Numbered from the stretch's first letter, positions 26,073-35,257 are shown. The stretch: DNA of 43,742 nt from Faecalimicrobium dakarense (GCF_000499525.1 NZ_HG529252.1:1-43742), one strand, 5' to 3'. Numbers and translations are program-made. Notes: generated by a model not told the origin, from the sequence alone.

Positions 26073-27587
26073 ATGGCAGGAAACACTAACACATCCAAAA
26101 AATTAACTCTTGTATCATTAATACTGATGATATTTACATCAGTATTTGGATTTGCAAATATGCCAAGAGCATTTTATTTAATGGGATATGCGGCAATACC
26201 ATGGTATGTACTTAGCGCAGTATTATTTTTTATACCATATGCTTTTATGATGGCAGAATATGGAGCTGCATATAAGAAGGAGACTGGAGGTATATATTCT
26301 TGGATGGAAAAATCTGTAGGTGCTAAATATGCATTTATAGGAACATTCATGTGGTATGCATCTTATATAATTTGGATGGTAAATGTATCATCAACTATAT
26401 GGGTGCCATTATCAAATGCAATATTTGGAAGTGATAGAACAGGTGAATTAGCGTTTTTAGGACTAAATGCTACTCAAATTTTAGGAGTACTAGGATGTTT
26501 ATGGATATTATTAGTGACATTTGTATCTACTAAAGGAATCGAAAAAATAACAAAAGTAACATCTATTGGTGGTACAGCGGTAGCTTTATTAAATGTAGTA
26601 TTATTATTTGGAGGATTTTTAGTATTAGCTTTAAATAGATTTGAATTTGCACAACCTATAAAAGATATAGCTAGAGACTTTACAGTATCTCCTAATCCAT
26701 CATACCAAACACCAATAACTATGCTATCATTCTCAACATTTGCAATATTTGCCTTTGGAGGATTAGAAGTGCTAGGAGGGTTAGTGGACCAAACTGAAAA
26801 TGCCGAAACGACTTTTCCTAAAGGTCTTACAATATCAGCTATAATAATAGCAGTAGGTTATGCACTTGGTATTTTTGCTTGTGGTATGTTTACTAATTGG
26901 TCAGCTATATTAAACTCCCCAAATGTTAATATGGCAAATGTTGCCTATGTGCTTATGAGAAACTTAGGATTCGAATTAGGAAGAGCATTTGGAATGGCTG
27001 ATGCATCTGCCATAACACTTGGAATGTGGATAGCTAGATTTGTAGGTCTTTCAATGTTCTTAGCATTAACAGGAGCATTTTTCACATTAACATACTCACC
27101 ACTTAAAACATTAATAGAAGGTTCGCCAAAAGAAATTTGGCCAGGAAGATTTAGTGAAATAAAAGATGGTATGCCTATAAATGCTATGAAAGTTCAAGCT
27201 ATTATAGCAATAGCAATAATATTAATAGTTTCATTTGGTGGTTCAAATGGTAAAGCGTTCTTTAATTTATTAGCCCTTATGACTAATGTTGCAATGACTG
27301 TACCATATATATTCTTATCAGGTGCTTTTCCTGCATTTAAGAAAAAGCAATTAGAAGGAAAAGTTGAAAAACCATTTGTAGTTTATAAAACTTATGGGTC
27401 AGCTGTATTAGTATCTGTGATAGTTACTATTGTAGTTGGATTTGCTAATATATTTAGTGTAGTAGAACCAGCATTAGGTGGTAGAACTCTAGACACTATA
27501 TTTATGGTAGCAGGACCAGTTGTATTTTCAATAGTTGCATTAATATTATACTCTATGTATGAAAGTAGACATTTAAATAGAAAGTAA
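26073..27587 (+). CDS. yjeM: YjeM-type amino acid permease (APC, glutamate/GABA antiporter family)
   Basis: A 504-aa transporter with about 12 membrane helices. LILMIFTSVFGFANMPRAFY, MMAEYGAAYKKETGGIYSWM and FIGTFMWYASYIIWMVN closely resemble E. coli YjeM, a member of the glutamate/GABA antiporter branch. The substrate is not known; exchange of an amino acid for its decarboxylation product is the family theme, but no decarboxylase gene is nearby. A GGAGG site precedes the start. A MarR-family gene follows after a terminator and may or may not regulate it. Confidence 0.85.
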   Translation: MAGNTNTSKKLTLVSLILMIFTSVFGFANMPRAFYLMGYAAIPWYVLSAVLFFIPYAFMMAEYGAAYKKETGGIYSWMEKSVGAKYAFIGTFMWYASYIIWMVNVSSTIWVPLSNAIFGSDRTGELAFLGLNATQILGVLGCLWILLVTFVSTKGIEKITKVTSIGGTAVALLNVVLLFGGFLVLALNRFEFAQPIKDIARDFTVSPNPSYQTPITMLSFSTFAIFAFGGLEVLGGLVDQTENAETTFPKGLTISAIIIAVGYALGIFACGMFTNWSAILNSPNVNMANVAYVLMRNLGFELGRAFGMADASAITLGMWIARFVGLSMFLALTGAFFTLTYSPLKTLIEGSPKEIWPGRFSEIKDGMPINAMKVQAIIAIAIILIVSFGGSNGKAFFNLLALMTNVAMTVPYIFLSGAFPAFKKKQLEGKVEKPFVVYKTYGSAVLVSVIVTIVVGFANIFSVVEPALGGRTLDTIFMVAGPVVFSIVALILYSMYESRHLNRK

Positions 27588-27598
27588 CATAATAAGTT

Positions 27599-27648
27599 AA
27601 AGCATATTATTTTAGTTAAATATAAACTAAAATAATATGCTTTATTTT
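27599..27648 (+). terminator. terminator after the permease gene
   Basis: A 19-bp perfect stem (27599-27617 with 27625-27643, AAAGCATATTATTTTAGTT) and a short T-rich tail. Confidence 0.88.
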
Positions 27649-27780
27649 TATTTAAATTTTAAAGATAGTAATAAATTGAATTATTTTATTATAAAAAGGT
27701 ATTGTATTAATAAATATTTTAATGTAAACTATAATGGAATATCTAAAAATATGATAAATTATAATATCTGGAGGGGTAAA

Positions 27781-28233
27781 ATGAATTATATAATATCAGA
27801 CACAATAAGCTTTTTATCTAAAACATTTCCAAAAATATATTCAAGCCTTTATCTGGAGTACCTAAAACAATATGCAAGTACGTATAATGTAAATAAAACT
27901 CAGTTAAGAGCTTTACTATTTATAAAAAACAATGGATCTATAAGTATGACTGATCTATGTTCAAAGTTAAACATAGAAAAGGGAAGTTTAACTAGTATGG
28001 TAGATGATTTAGCTCAAAAAGGATTTGTAATTAGAGAAAAAGATTTATCAGATAGAAGAAAATACTTAATAAATACAACAGAAAAAGGAAATGAAATTGC
28101 CTTAGACTTTATGGAGAAATTAAGTGTTAAGCTAGAGGAAAAGTTTTCTAGATTTAGTGAGGATGATAGAAATAGATATATAAATGCTATAAATACCTTA
28201 CAAGACATTTTAACTAAAAATGGAATTAAGTAA
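27781..28233 (+). CDS. MarR-family transcriptional regulator
   Basis: A 150-aa winged-helix protein. The DNA-binding region ISMTDLCSKLNIEKGSLTSMVDDLAQKG and wing DLSDRRKYLINTTEKG are typical of MarR. The open frame extends upstream to 27637 over the previous terminator, but the ATG at 27781 with GGAGGGG at 27770-27776 is clearly the start. Target genes are unknown; the upstream permease and itself are the nearest candidates. Confidence 0.87.
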   Translation: MNYIISDTISFLSKTFPKIYSSLYLEYLKQYASTYNVNKTQLRALLFIKNNGSISMTDLCSKLNIEKGSLTSMVDDLAQKGFVIREKDLSDRRKYLINTTEKGNEIALDFMEKLSVKLEEKFSRFSEDDRNRYINAINTLQDILTKNGIK

Positions 28234-28260
28234 AAAGCAACCTATTTAGGTTGCTTTTTT
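28232..28260. terminator. bidirectional terminator between marR and the aminotransferase gene
   Basis: A 12-bp stem AAAAAGCAACCT / AGGTTGCTTTTT with loop ATTT, between convergent genes. Confidence 0.9.
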
Positions 28261-28262
28261 AC

Positions 28263-29483
28263 TTAATTAGCAGAAGTAGATAATTTATTATTGAATAACT
28301 TTATATATTCTTCAAGGCCCTCTTTAAGTAATGTTGCAGCTTTAAATAAATCATTTTCGTTAAGTATATAAGCAATCCTTATTTCATTACGACCAAGACC
28401 AGGTGTTGCATAAAAACCTTCAGCCGGGCATGCCATAACTGTTTCACCGTTTTTATTAAAATCTTTGAGCATCCAAATGACGAAATCTTCTGAATTTTCA
28501 ACCGGCAATTTGGCTAGTATATAAAATGCACCAGTGGGTTTCTCGCATACAACTCCATCAACTTTCATTAGCTCATTATATAGCATATTTCTTCTATTTT
28601 CATACTCTTTATTAACTTCTTCAAAATAAGACGTAGGGGTTTTATAAAGCTGGACAGAACCGATTTGTTCTAATGTAGCAACGCAAAGTCTTCCTTGACA
28701 TAGCTTAAGTATTTCAGCAACAAGTCCTTTGTTTTTACAACTTATAGATCCTATTCTAGCTCCACAGGCACTATATCTTTTAGATACACTATCTATAATA
28801 ATAACTCTATCTTTTATTTCATCTATATTTCCAAAACTTGTATACTCAAGTCCGTCATAAACAAATTCTCTGTAAACTTCATCTGCTATTATCCAAAGAT
28901 TATGTGTGATAGCTAAGTTTGCTATCATATAAATTTCTTCTTTTGTATAAACTGTTCCAGTTGGATTTCCTGGATTGGAAAGCAATATACCTTTAGTTTG
29001 AGGGGTAATTAAAGATGTTATATAATCTTTAGATGGGAGATGAAAACCATCTTCAGCATTAGTAGTAATAGGCTTTATATCTACATTAATAGATTGACTA
29101 AAGCCATTGTAGTTAGTATAAAAAGGTTCTGGGGCTAGTAAATTATCTCCTGGATCGCATATAGCCATCATAGTGAAAAGCAAGGCCTCACTTCCACCAT
29201 TTGTGACAAGTATTTCATCATTTTCAAAATGCATATCGTATGTGACATAGTAGTCTTTTAAAGCTTTTATTAGTTCTGGAATGCCTGGTGATGCAGCATA
29301 CTCTAAAACTTCGCTATTAAAATTTTTTACTGCGTTAAAAAAACTTTTAGGTGTCTTAATATCTGGTTGACCTATATTTAAGTGATAAACTTTAATTCCT
29401 CTAGCTTTAGCATCAAGTGCATAAGGAACTAATTTTCTTATTGGAGAAGCCTGCATAGAACTAACTCTCTTTGAATATTTCAT
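28263..29483 (-). CDS. class I/II pyridoxal-phosphate aminotransferase
   Basis: A 406-aa fold-type I aminotransferase. The substrate loop LNIGQPDIKTP, TNGGSEALLF, SNPGNPTGTVY, ADEVYREFVYDG and the PLP-lysine motif SVSKRYSACGARIG are all present, as is the C-terminal arginine in RNEIRIAYIL. It resembles aspartate-type aminotransferases; the true amino donor cannot be set from sequence. It is a single gene with a GGGGG ribosome binding site; the 295-base gap to exonuclease III holds no clear feature beyond an AT-rich promoter region. Confidence 0.9.
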   Translation of the reverse strand: MKYSKRVSSMQASPIRKLVPYALDAKARGIKVYHLNIGQPDIKTPKSFFNAVKNFNSEVLEYAASPGIPELIKALKDYYVTYDMHFENDEILVTNGGSEALLFTMMAICDPGDNLLAPEPFYTNYNGFSQSINVDIKPITTNAEDGFHLPSKDYITSLITPQTKGILLSNPGNPTGTVYTKEEIYMIANLAITHNLWIIADEVYREFVYDGLEYTSFGNIDEIKDRVIIIDSVSKRYSACGARIGSISCKNKGLVAEILKLCQGRLCVATLEQIGSVQLYKTPTSYFEEVNKEYENRRNMLYNELMKVDGVVCEKPTGAFYILAKLPVENSEDFVIWMLKDFNKNGETVMACPAEGFYATPGLGRNEIRIAYILNENDLFKAATLLKEGLEEYIKLFNNKLSTSAN

Positions 29484-29778
29484 TAAAAATACCCCCTATT
29501 AAATTAATATAGAAGACTAAAATTATAATGCGTATCCAAGTTTATAGTAACATAATTAAAATTAAAAATCACCTACAAAGTAGTAATATAGCCAATGTAT
29601 ACAGTACTAAAAAATCACTGATATAAAATTTATTTAATATATGAAAAAACTAAATAAACTTTATAAAAATTAAAATATTAAATTATAAAAGTTTACAAAA
29701 TATATTACTATATGATAGATTATGATAAGAATTGGGTAATATAATTTTTATAAAGGTAGTTAAACTAAGGAGGAATAA

Positions 29779-30531
29779 ATGAAATTTATATCATGGAATG
29801 TTAATGGGATAAGAGCTTGTGTAACTAAAGGATTTTTAGATTATTTTAAAGAAGTAGATGCAGATATATTTTGCCTGCAAGAAACAAAACTTCAGGAGGG
29901 ACAAATAGATTTAGAACTTGAAGGATATCATCAATATTGGAATTATGCACAAAAGAAAGGTTATTCAGGAACTGCTATATTTACAAAAGAAAAGCCTTTA
30001 AATGTATATTATGGTATAGGTATAGAAGAACATGATACTGAAGGAAGAGTTATAACTTTAGAATTTAATGATTTTCATTTTGTAACAGTTTATACTCCAA
30101 ATTCACAAAGTGAATTAAAGAGACTTGAGTATAGAATGAAATGGGAAGATGATTTTAGAGATTATTTAGTTAAGTTAGATAGCATAAAGCCAGTTATAGT
30201 ATGCGGAGACTTAAATGTAGCTCATGAAGAAATAGATTTAAAAAATCCTAAAACTAATAGAAAAAATGCAGGATTTACAGATGAAGAAAGAAATAAATTT
30301 AGTGAATTTTTGAAAGAAGGATTTATAGATACTTATAGATACTTTAATCCATCAAAAGAAGGAGCATATTCTTGGTGGTCATATAGATTTAATGCAAGAA
30401 AAAATAATTCTGGATGGAGAATTGATTACTTTGTAGCATCTAAAAAGTTAGAGGACAGGTTAGTAAGTGCTGATATTCATAATGAAATATTAGGTTCAGA
30501 TCATTGTCCAGTAGAATTAGTTATTAAATAA
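29779..30531 (+). CDS. exoA: exodeoxyribonuclease III / AP endonuclease
   Basis: A 250-aa EEP-fold repair nuclease that cuts DNA at abasic sites and removes 3'-blocking groups. The family motifs are intact: SWNVNGIRA, LQETKLQ, the GDLNVAHEEIDL metal site and the C-terminal SDHCPVELV. The start follows AAGGAGG. It is a monocistronic gene. Confidence 0.95.
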   Translation: MKFISWNVNGIRACVTKGFLDYFKEVDADIFCLQETKLQEGQIDLELEGYHQYWNYAQKKGYSGTAIFTKEKPLNVYYGIGIEEHDTEGRVITLEFNDFHFVTVYTPNSQSELKRLEYRMKWEDDFRDYLVKLDSIKPVIVCGDLNVAHEEIDLKNPKTNRKNAGFTDEERNKFSEFLKEGFIDTYRYFNPSKEGAYSWWSYRFNARKNNSGWRIDYFVASKKLEDRLVSADIHNEILGSDHCPVELVIK

Positions 30532-30590
30532 AAATAAAAAATTGAAAAATAATTAATAAAAAGCCATATGTATTAATATAATATAATATC

Positions 30591-30710
30591 GAACCGCTAA
30601 ATTTGAGAAGTTTCGCCGACACGTTGCCCAGGCAATAGATGTTAGAGTGTAAAATATCATTAGAAATATTAGCAAGAAATAGTACTAATATTTAGATTAA
30701 AGCGGATTTT
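30591..30710 (+). ncRNA. candidate structured leader RNA upstream of the 108-aa gene
   Basis: A 120-base stretch visibly richer in G and C than its flanks, with nested pairings: closing helix CCGCT (30594-30598) / AGCGG (30701-30705); ACAC (30619-30622) / GTGT (30647-30650); inside that TTGC (30624-30627) / GCAA (30632-30635) around CCAG; and a 9-bp hairpin AAATATTAG (30664-30672) / CTAATATTT (30685-30693). Two overlapping TATAAT hexamers (30577-30587) place a start near 30591. U5 follows the closing helix and the downstream gene's ribosome binding site starts at about 30719. I could not match it to a known riboswitch class. It may be cis-regulatory or a small RNA. Confidence 0.45.
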
Positions 30711-30729
30711 TATAATTAGGGGGATACAT

Positions 30730-31056
30730 ATGAAGTTATTAGATCTTAAACATAAATTAGAAAAAGGAAAATCATTAGGGGCAGAAGTTGTATATATAAA
30801 AGAAGATAGTCTTATATGTGGAGTAGGCTCTATTTATAAAGATTGTGAAAACAAAAATATAACATTATTAAGATCAAAAGAAGAAAGTGTTAAAGTAAAT
30901 GATTTTATGAAGATCTTAGATGAATTATATACTAGCGTAGGAGATGTAGATATTTTAATTGGAAATGATGAGCATAGTAGAGAGATTAAAAAAGAAATTA
31001 AAAGTGTAGAGTTTGCCCAATATGAATTAATAAAGATGTTATTTATAAATATATAA
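30730..31056 (+). CDS. hypothetical protein, 108 aa
   Basis: Not recognised. A small soluble protein with mixed alpha/beta character (AEVVYIKEDSLICGVGSIYKD; VDILIGNDEHSREIKKEIKS); no signal peptide, membrane segment or known catalytic motif. Start ATG with an AGGGGG site. It is the only gene between the candidate structured RNA and a strong terminator, so any cis-regulation by that RNA would act on this gene. Confidence 0.7.
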   Translation: MKLLDLKHKLEKGKSLGAEVVYIKEDSLICGVGSIYKDCENKNITLLRSKEESVKVNDFMKILDELYTSVGDVDILIGNDEHSREIKKEIKSVEFAQYELIKMLFINI

Positions 31057-31089
31057 AAAGATAGACTATTTATAGTCTATCTTTTTTTA
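31055..31089 (+). terminator. terminator after the 108-aa gene
   Basis: A perfect 14-bp stem AAAAAGATAGACTA / TAGTCTATCTTTTT around TTTA, with extra T residues; overlaps the stop codon. Confidence 0.9.
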
Positions 31090-31143
31090 TATTTTGGAGC
31101 ATCTATCAAAAATTGATTAGTTTTGCCCATTTTATAAGCCAGA

Positions 31144-31851
31144 TCAATTATTTTTTTTATCTTCTTTAGATAATTCTCTGTCTAAAATCTTGCTAAACTC
31201 GCTAAACAATTTATCATAATCAATTACTTTCTTAGGGCTACGCTTAACACTAGATGGTTTAACTGTAGTATATATATAAGTATCAGGAACAATACTTGGA
31301 TTATAAATTCTTATGAAAACTTGTGCAGTATAGTATGCGTCATTTAATGCATTATGATAAGACTTTTCTTGCTTAACACCTAATATATTTATAGCATTTT
31401 GAAGGCCTATGCTTTTACCAACAGGGTTGTTAAAATGCTTAGACGCATGTTGTTGAATATTAATATACTCCTTAGGCAAAGACTTTGAAGGCAAATCGTA
31501 ATACTTTATATTTCTATATAACTCTTTTAAGTCACCAGTTCCCCATACACATAAAATTGGATCTTTAGAAGATATAAATTTTTTAAAATCTTTATAAACT
31601 TGAACAAATCCTGGAGCATTTGAGACATCTTTCATTGTAATTCCAGTCATTTTTCCAACAAAAGGATGAATCCCTTTATATATTTCGGGTTTTACAAAAC
31701 TATTAAATGTATCTATTATATTAAAACTACTATCTAATTTAATTGCACCAATTTGCACTATTTCAAAAGGACATCTTTCATTAGATACAGTTTTATTAAG
31801 TGATTTATCAAAACCTTGATTAAATTCTAAATCAAAAACTATATATTCCAT
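31144..31851 (-). CDS. DnaQ-fold (DEDDh) 3'-5' exonuclease, KapD-like
   Basis: A 235-aa exonuclease-domain protein. DEDDh motifs: FDLEFN at the N-terminus (Exo I), the central aspartate in CVWGTGDLKELY (Exo II), and YHNALNDAYYT (Exo III, His and Asp). A lysine-rich tail follows the domain (from about residue 200). Length and motif context resemble the sporulation inhibitor KapD/ERI-1-like group rather than a polymerase proofreading domain. The substrate, RNA or DNA, is not determined. The start has AGGAG upstream. Confidence 0.83.
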   Translation of the reverse strand: MEYIVFDLEFNQGFDKSLNKTVSNERCPFEIVQIGAIKLDSSFNIIDTFNSFVKPEIYKGIHPFVGKMTGITMKDVSNAPGFVQVYKDFKKFISSKDPILCVWGTGDLKELYRNIKYYDLPSKSLPKEYINIQQHASKHFNNPVGKSIGLQNAINILGVKQEKSYHNALNDAYYTAQVFIRIYNPSIVPDTYIYTTVKPSSVKRSPKKVIDYDKLFSEFSKILDRELSKEDKKNN

Positions 31852-32157
31852 GGCATCTTTCTCCTAAATTATCTTATGTTAATTATATAATAAATTAACT
31901 TATAAAGTAAAATAAATACTTACTCTTTAGTATACCCTATATTTATAAAAATGTTAAATTATTGTATAAATGATTTAATCAATTAAGAATAAAAATATTG
32001 CGAACCTTTTAATGCTAATATATAATAAGTATAAATAAATAAACGAACAAAAAATGTATATACAAAGAAAGTATACGAAGTGTTAAAAAGTATCTTGGAC
32101 ATGTTTCTTTTTATTAAGTTATAAAATATTATATCAATAGATTGGGGGAGTGGTAAT
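31852..32157 (+). other. 306-base intergenic leader region of the glutamine synthetase gene
   Basis: Contains the promoter at 31998-32026 and then a leader of about 125 bases. AAAGAAA (near 32065) could pair with TTTCTTTTT (near 32105) to give a long-loop hairpin followed by T residues, hinting at attenuation, but the stem is weak. No ORF, tRNA or clear riboswitch was found. Confidence 0.4.
31998..32026 (+). promoter_or_regulatory. predicted glutamine synthetase promoter
   Basis: TTGCGA (31998-32003) and TATAAT (32021-32026), 17-bp spacer. Confidence 0.65.
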
Positions 32158-34056
32158 ATGAAAAAATTATTATACACTATAGCAAAAGAGAATCATAATG
32201 AAAAAGATTTACGTGAAATTTTAAGTGAAAATGAAAACATCAAGTTTGTTTCTTTAATGGGGGTAGACCTAGGAGGAAATGCAACGGATGAGAAGATACC
32301 AATGAAATTATTTCTAGATGATATAGATGACTTTTTAGAATCAGCTATACAAACGGATGGATCTAGTGTTGAGCTTCATAATATAGCAACGCTAAATAAT
32401 GCTAAAGTAGATTTAATGCCCGATGTTGATAGTAAATGGTATATAGATTATAATTTTGAACATATTGATGAAGAGCTTAATTTACCAGTAGGTACACTAA
32501 AAATACCTGCATTTTTAATACATGATAATAAGAAAGTATGTTCAAGGGGTATACTAAAAAAGGCAGAGAAAAACTTTAAAAAATCTCTTTTAGAACTATT
32601 TAAAGAATATCCTCATGTTATAAATAATATCGGAATAAAAGATGTATCAGATATAGAAGAAATAATATTAACATCAGCTACAGAATTAGAATTTTGGGTA
32701 AATACACCAGAAGATAAAGCTGATTTAGAAAAATTATATGTATCGCAAAGTTTAAAAGAACAGTATTGGAAGAGGACTCATGGTATTATAAGAACTTGTT
32801 TAGAGAAAAGCTTAATATTACTTGAAAAATTAGGTGTAAATCCAGAAATGGCTCATAAAGAAGTTGGTGGTATACATCGTTCTATAAGTATAGATGGTAA
32901 AACAAATCATGCAATGGAACAATTAGAAGTTTCATGGAAATTCTCGACTCCACTTCAAGCAGCAGATACTGAATTATTAGCAAGGGAAGTTATTGAAGAT
33001 GTTTTTGCATCAAATGGATTAGAAGTTACATTCAAAGCAAAGCCAATACATGGAGTAGCAGGAAGTGGAGAGCATACTCATGTAGGTGTAAGTGCTAAAT
33101 TAAAGGATGGTAGCATAAAGAACTTATTTGCTCCAAAAGATATGAAAGAAGATTATTTAAGTGAAATAGGATATGGAGCACTTATGGGAATACTTCATAA
33201 CTATGAAGTACTAAATCCAATTGTAACATCATCAAATGATGGATTTAATAGATTAGTACCAGGATTTGAAGCTCCAGTTTGTATAGTTACATCTTTAGGG
33301 CATTCTTATGAAGTGCCATCAAGAAATAGATCTGTACTTGTTGGATTAGTAAGAGATATAAAAAGTCCAAAATCAGTAAGACTTGAACTAAGAGCACCGA
33401 ATCCTCTATCAAATACTTACTTAGTAATAGCAGGATGTTACCAAACGATGTTAGATGGTATAAAGGCTGCTGCAAAGAGCAAATTAAGTACAAGAGAACT
33501 TGAGAAAGAACTATCTAAGAATGTAGGTGAAGAAAGCTTCTACTTAGATACAAATAGAGCATACAGAGATGAGCAAGATGTATTTAAACATTATACATTA
33601 GAGGAAAGAAATGAAAGATTTGGAGCACCACCAGCAACTGTTTATGAAGCTATGAAGAATTTAGAAACTTACTCTTATAAACTAGAAGCTTTAAAACAAG
33701 GAGATGTATTTAATGATGCTATAATAAATTCATTTAAAGCAGGTGCTATAGATAGGTGGACTAAAGAATTAAAAAATAGAATAATTAAAGAAGATATAGA
33801 AACTATAGTTTCATATGCTAAATTACACAATAAAGAAAATATGGATGCATTAGATGAAGTTATGTGGAATTCAATATCAGATATTAAGTTTAAGGTAATG
33901 AAAGATACATTAACTAAGACATCATTATTTACTCAAATAAGAGATGCAATAGAATGTAAGGATTATAAAAAAGCATCTGATTTACAACTTGAATTAAGTA
34001 CTGAGATGGAAGAAATAGAAAAATTATATATGCAATATAAGAAAAATATATATTAA
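32158..34056 (+). CDS. glutamine synthetase family protein, long form (632 aa)
   Basis: Makes glutamine from glutamate and ammonia if fully active. The N-terminal beta-grasp motif QTDGSSVELH and DLMPDVDS, the metal glutamate in SATELEFW, the nucleotide-site GEHTHVGVSAK and RNRSVLVGLV followed by RLELRAPNPLSNTYL are recognisable. At 632 aa it exceeds classical GSI-alpha (about 440 aa); extra sequence lies in a central insertion and a helical tail (about residues 500-632, ending in a likely coiled coil). Similar long forms are known in Clostridia. The ATG follows a GGGGGAG site. Confidence 0.85.
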   Translation: MKKLLYTIAKENHNEKDLREILSENENIKFVSLMGVDLGGNATDEKIPMKLFLDDIDDFLESAIQTDGSSVELHNIATLNNAKVDLMPDVDSKWYIDYNFEHIDEELNLPVGTLKIPAFLIHDNKKVCSRGILKKAEKNFKKSLLELFKEYPHVINNIGIKDVSDIEEIILTSATELEFWVNTPEDKADLEKLYVSQSLKEQYWKRTHGIIRTCLEKSLILLEKLGVNPEMAHKEVGGIHRSISIDGKTNHAMEQLEVSWKFSTPLQAADTELLAREVIEDVFASNGLEVTFKAKPIHGVAGSGEHTHVGVSAKLKDGSIKNLFAPKDMKEDYLSEIGYGALMGILHNYEVLNPIVTSSNDGFNRLVPGFEAPVCIVTSLGHSYEVPSRNRSVLVGLVRDIKSPKSVRLELRAPNPLSNTYLVIAGCYQTMLDGIKAAAKSKLSTRELEKELSKNVGEESFYLDTNRAYRDEQDVFKHYTLEERNERFGAPPATVYEAMKNLETYSYKLEALKQGDVFNDAIINSFKAGAIDRWTKELKNRIIKEDIETIVSYAKLHNKENMDALDEVMWNSISDIKFKVMKDTLTKTSLFTQIRDAIECKDYKKASDLQLELSTEMEEIEKLYMQYKKNIY

Positions 34057-34063
34057 TGCAAAT

Positions 34064-34093
34064 AAAAAAAGAAGAGCTAACTCTTCTTTTTTT
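34064..34093. terminator. terminator between glutamine synthetase and the convergent membrane-protein gene
   Basis: A 13-bp stem AAAAAAAGAAGAG / CTCTTCTTTTTTT with loop CTAA; works in both directions. Confidence 0.9.
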
Positions 34094-34122
34094 ATTTCTA
34101 AGTAGATTATAAATTCTAATCG

Positions 34123-34509
34123 CTATACTTTAAATACTAAGTGAACGATTAAGCTTATAAACAATAAGTAAGCGCAGATATTAATTGTAGAATTAGGAAT
34201 TATATTTTTTGAGGAAAAAAAATTAAATTTAATTATAAAAATTAGGACAAATATAATAACATATCCTGAATTAATAAAAAAGCCATGTATACTATAAAGA
34301 GCTAATACATGAAGTGTTGCAAATAATAAAATCATCAATATAAAGAAAGAATTGTATTTAGTTAATACAGGTAATATTTTATTGACGATTTTTTTTAGTT
34401 TTAAATTATTAGATATATAGTATATATCTCTTAATAAGTACATTAAAGTATATAATAATATAAACACTGAGGATATAAAGCCAGATAAAATAGCTAAATC
34501 TTTAATCAT
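34123..34509 (-). CDS. hypothetical four-helix membrane protein, 128 aa
   Basis: Not recognised by family. Four hydrophobic helices (about residues 5-27, 52-74, 76-98 and 108-127) joined by a short basic loop (NNLKLKKIVNKILP). Histidines in the second and fourth helices (LHVLALY, VHLVF) could bind haem, but this is speculation. AGGGGG precedes the ATG. It follows the DUF3786 gene on the same strand with a 69-base gap. Confidence 0.65.
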   Translation of the reverse strand: MIKDLAILSGFISSVFILLYTLMYLLRDIYYISNNLKLKKIVNKILPVLTKYNSFFILMILLFATLHVLALYSIHGFFINSGYVIIFVLIFIIKFNFFSSKNIIPNSTINICAYLLFISLIVHLVFKV

Positions 34510-34578
34510 TTATAAATCCCCCTTTTCCTATTACTATATAATATTTAAATATATTAAATATGTGAATAAATAATATAT

Positions 34579-35202
34579 TTAAATCTGTTCTTTAATGTTT
34601 TTTGAGATTAAATCAATAGCGATATCAGGAACTACAGCTAAATCTTCAGTATTAAAATAATAAGTTATATTTGAGTCAAATAGTATGTTTGCATTTGCTT
34701 CAAATTCATCATCACTAAACCAAATAATAAATATCATAAATGTATTACCTACAAAATTAAACTTATAAGCTAAATCGCCCATATTTACTTTCTCAGCCCC
34801 TAAATTATCCATAAAAATTTTGTACTTATCTATACAATCGGAAAATTCATAAGCTAGTCTTTTTATGGTTCTATTTAGAAAATTATTATAGTAAACGTTT
34901 CCGCCAGGGATTTCTTTAAAGGTAATAAATTTATTAGTAGGAGGTATACCTGTTGCATTTAATAAGTATCGAGTAATTATAATATCTAACTCTAAATTAT
35001 TAGATTTTTCTAAGATTTTGCCACTTGGGTATTCCATAGTAAACAAATTATTCATTAAATTAATTTCAAATATAGATAAATCCTCATTAAATTTAACATT
35101 ACTCAATTTACTAATATCATTAGGGTCTAGATTTTTAATTTTTTCTCTGGAGTAGTCAAGAACCAAATTGTAGTTACTTTTTTTTATATCTTTTGCATTC
35201 AT
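34579..35202 (-). CDS. DUF3786-like protein, 207 aa
   Basis: Resembles the DUF3786 family by its middle and C-terminal pattern: RYLLNATGIPPTNKFITFKE, PGGNVYYNNFLNRT, IIWFSDDEFEANANILFDS and the following YYFNTEDLAVVPD. It is soluble, with no signal peptide. DUF3786 proteins are common in anaerobes and often accompany corrinoid or one-carbon proteins, but none is seen here and the function is unknown. The start has AGGAGG 10 bases upstream. Confidence 0.68.
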   Translation of the reverse strand: MNAKDIKKSNYNLVLDYSREKIKNLDPNDISKLSNVKFNEDLSIFEINLMNNLFTMEYPSGKILEKSNNLELDIIITRYLLNATGIPPTNKFITFKEIPGGNVYYNNFLNRTIKRLAYEFSDCIDKYKIFMDNLGAEKVNMGDLAYKFNFVGNTFMIFIIWFSDDEFEANANILFDSNITYYFNTEDLAVVPDIAIDLISKNIKEQI

Positions 35203-35257
35203 ATTTTCTAACCTCCTATTAATAGACTAAAAATTCTAAAAAATTATATATAATTTA

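Noticed and set aside
27637-27780. Upstream extension of the MarR gene
   Set aside because: It starts within the preceding terminator and has no ribosome binding site; MarR homology and a GGAGGGG site point to ATG 27781.
30591-30710. Known riboswitch classes (c-di-GMP I/II, ydaO, glycine, THF, ZTP, fluoride, guanidine, purine) and T-box
   Set aside because: None of their conserved cores as I remember them can be found; the call was left as unassigned.
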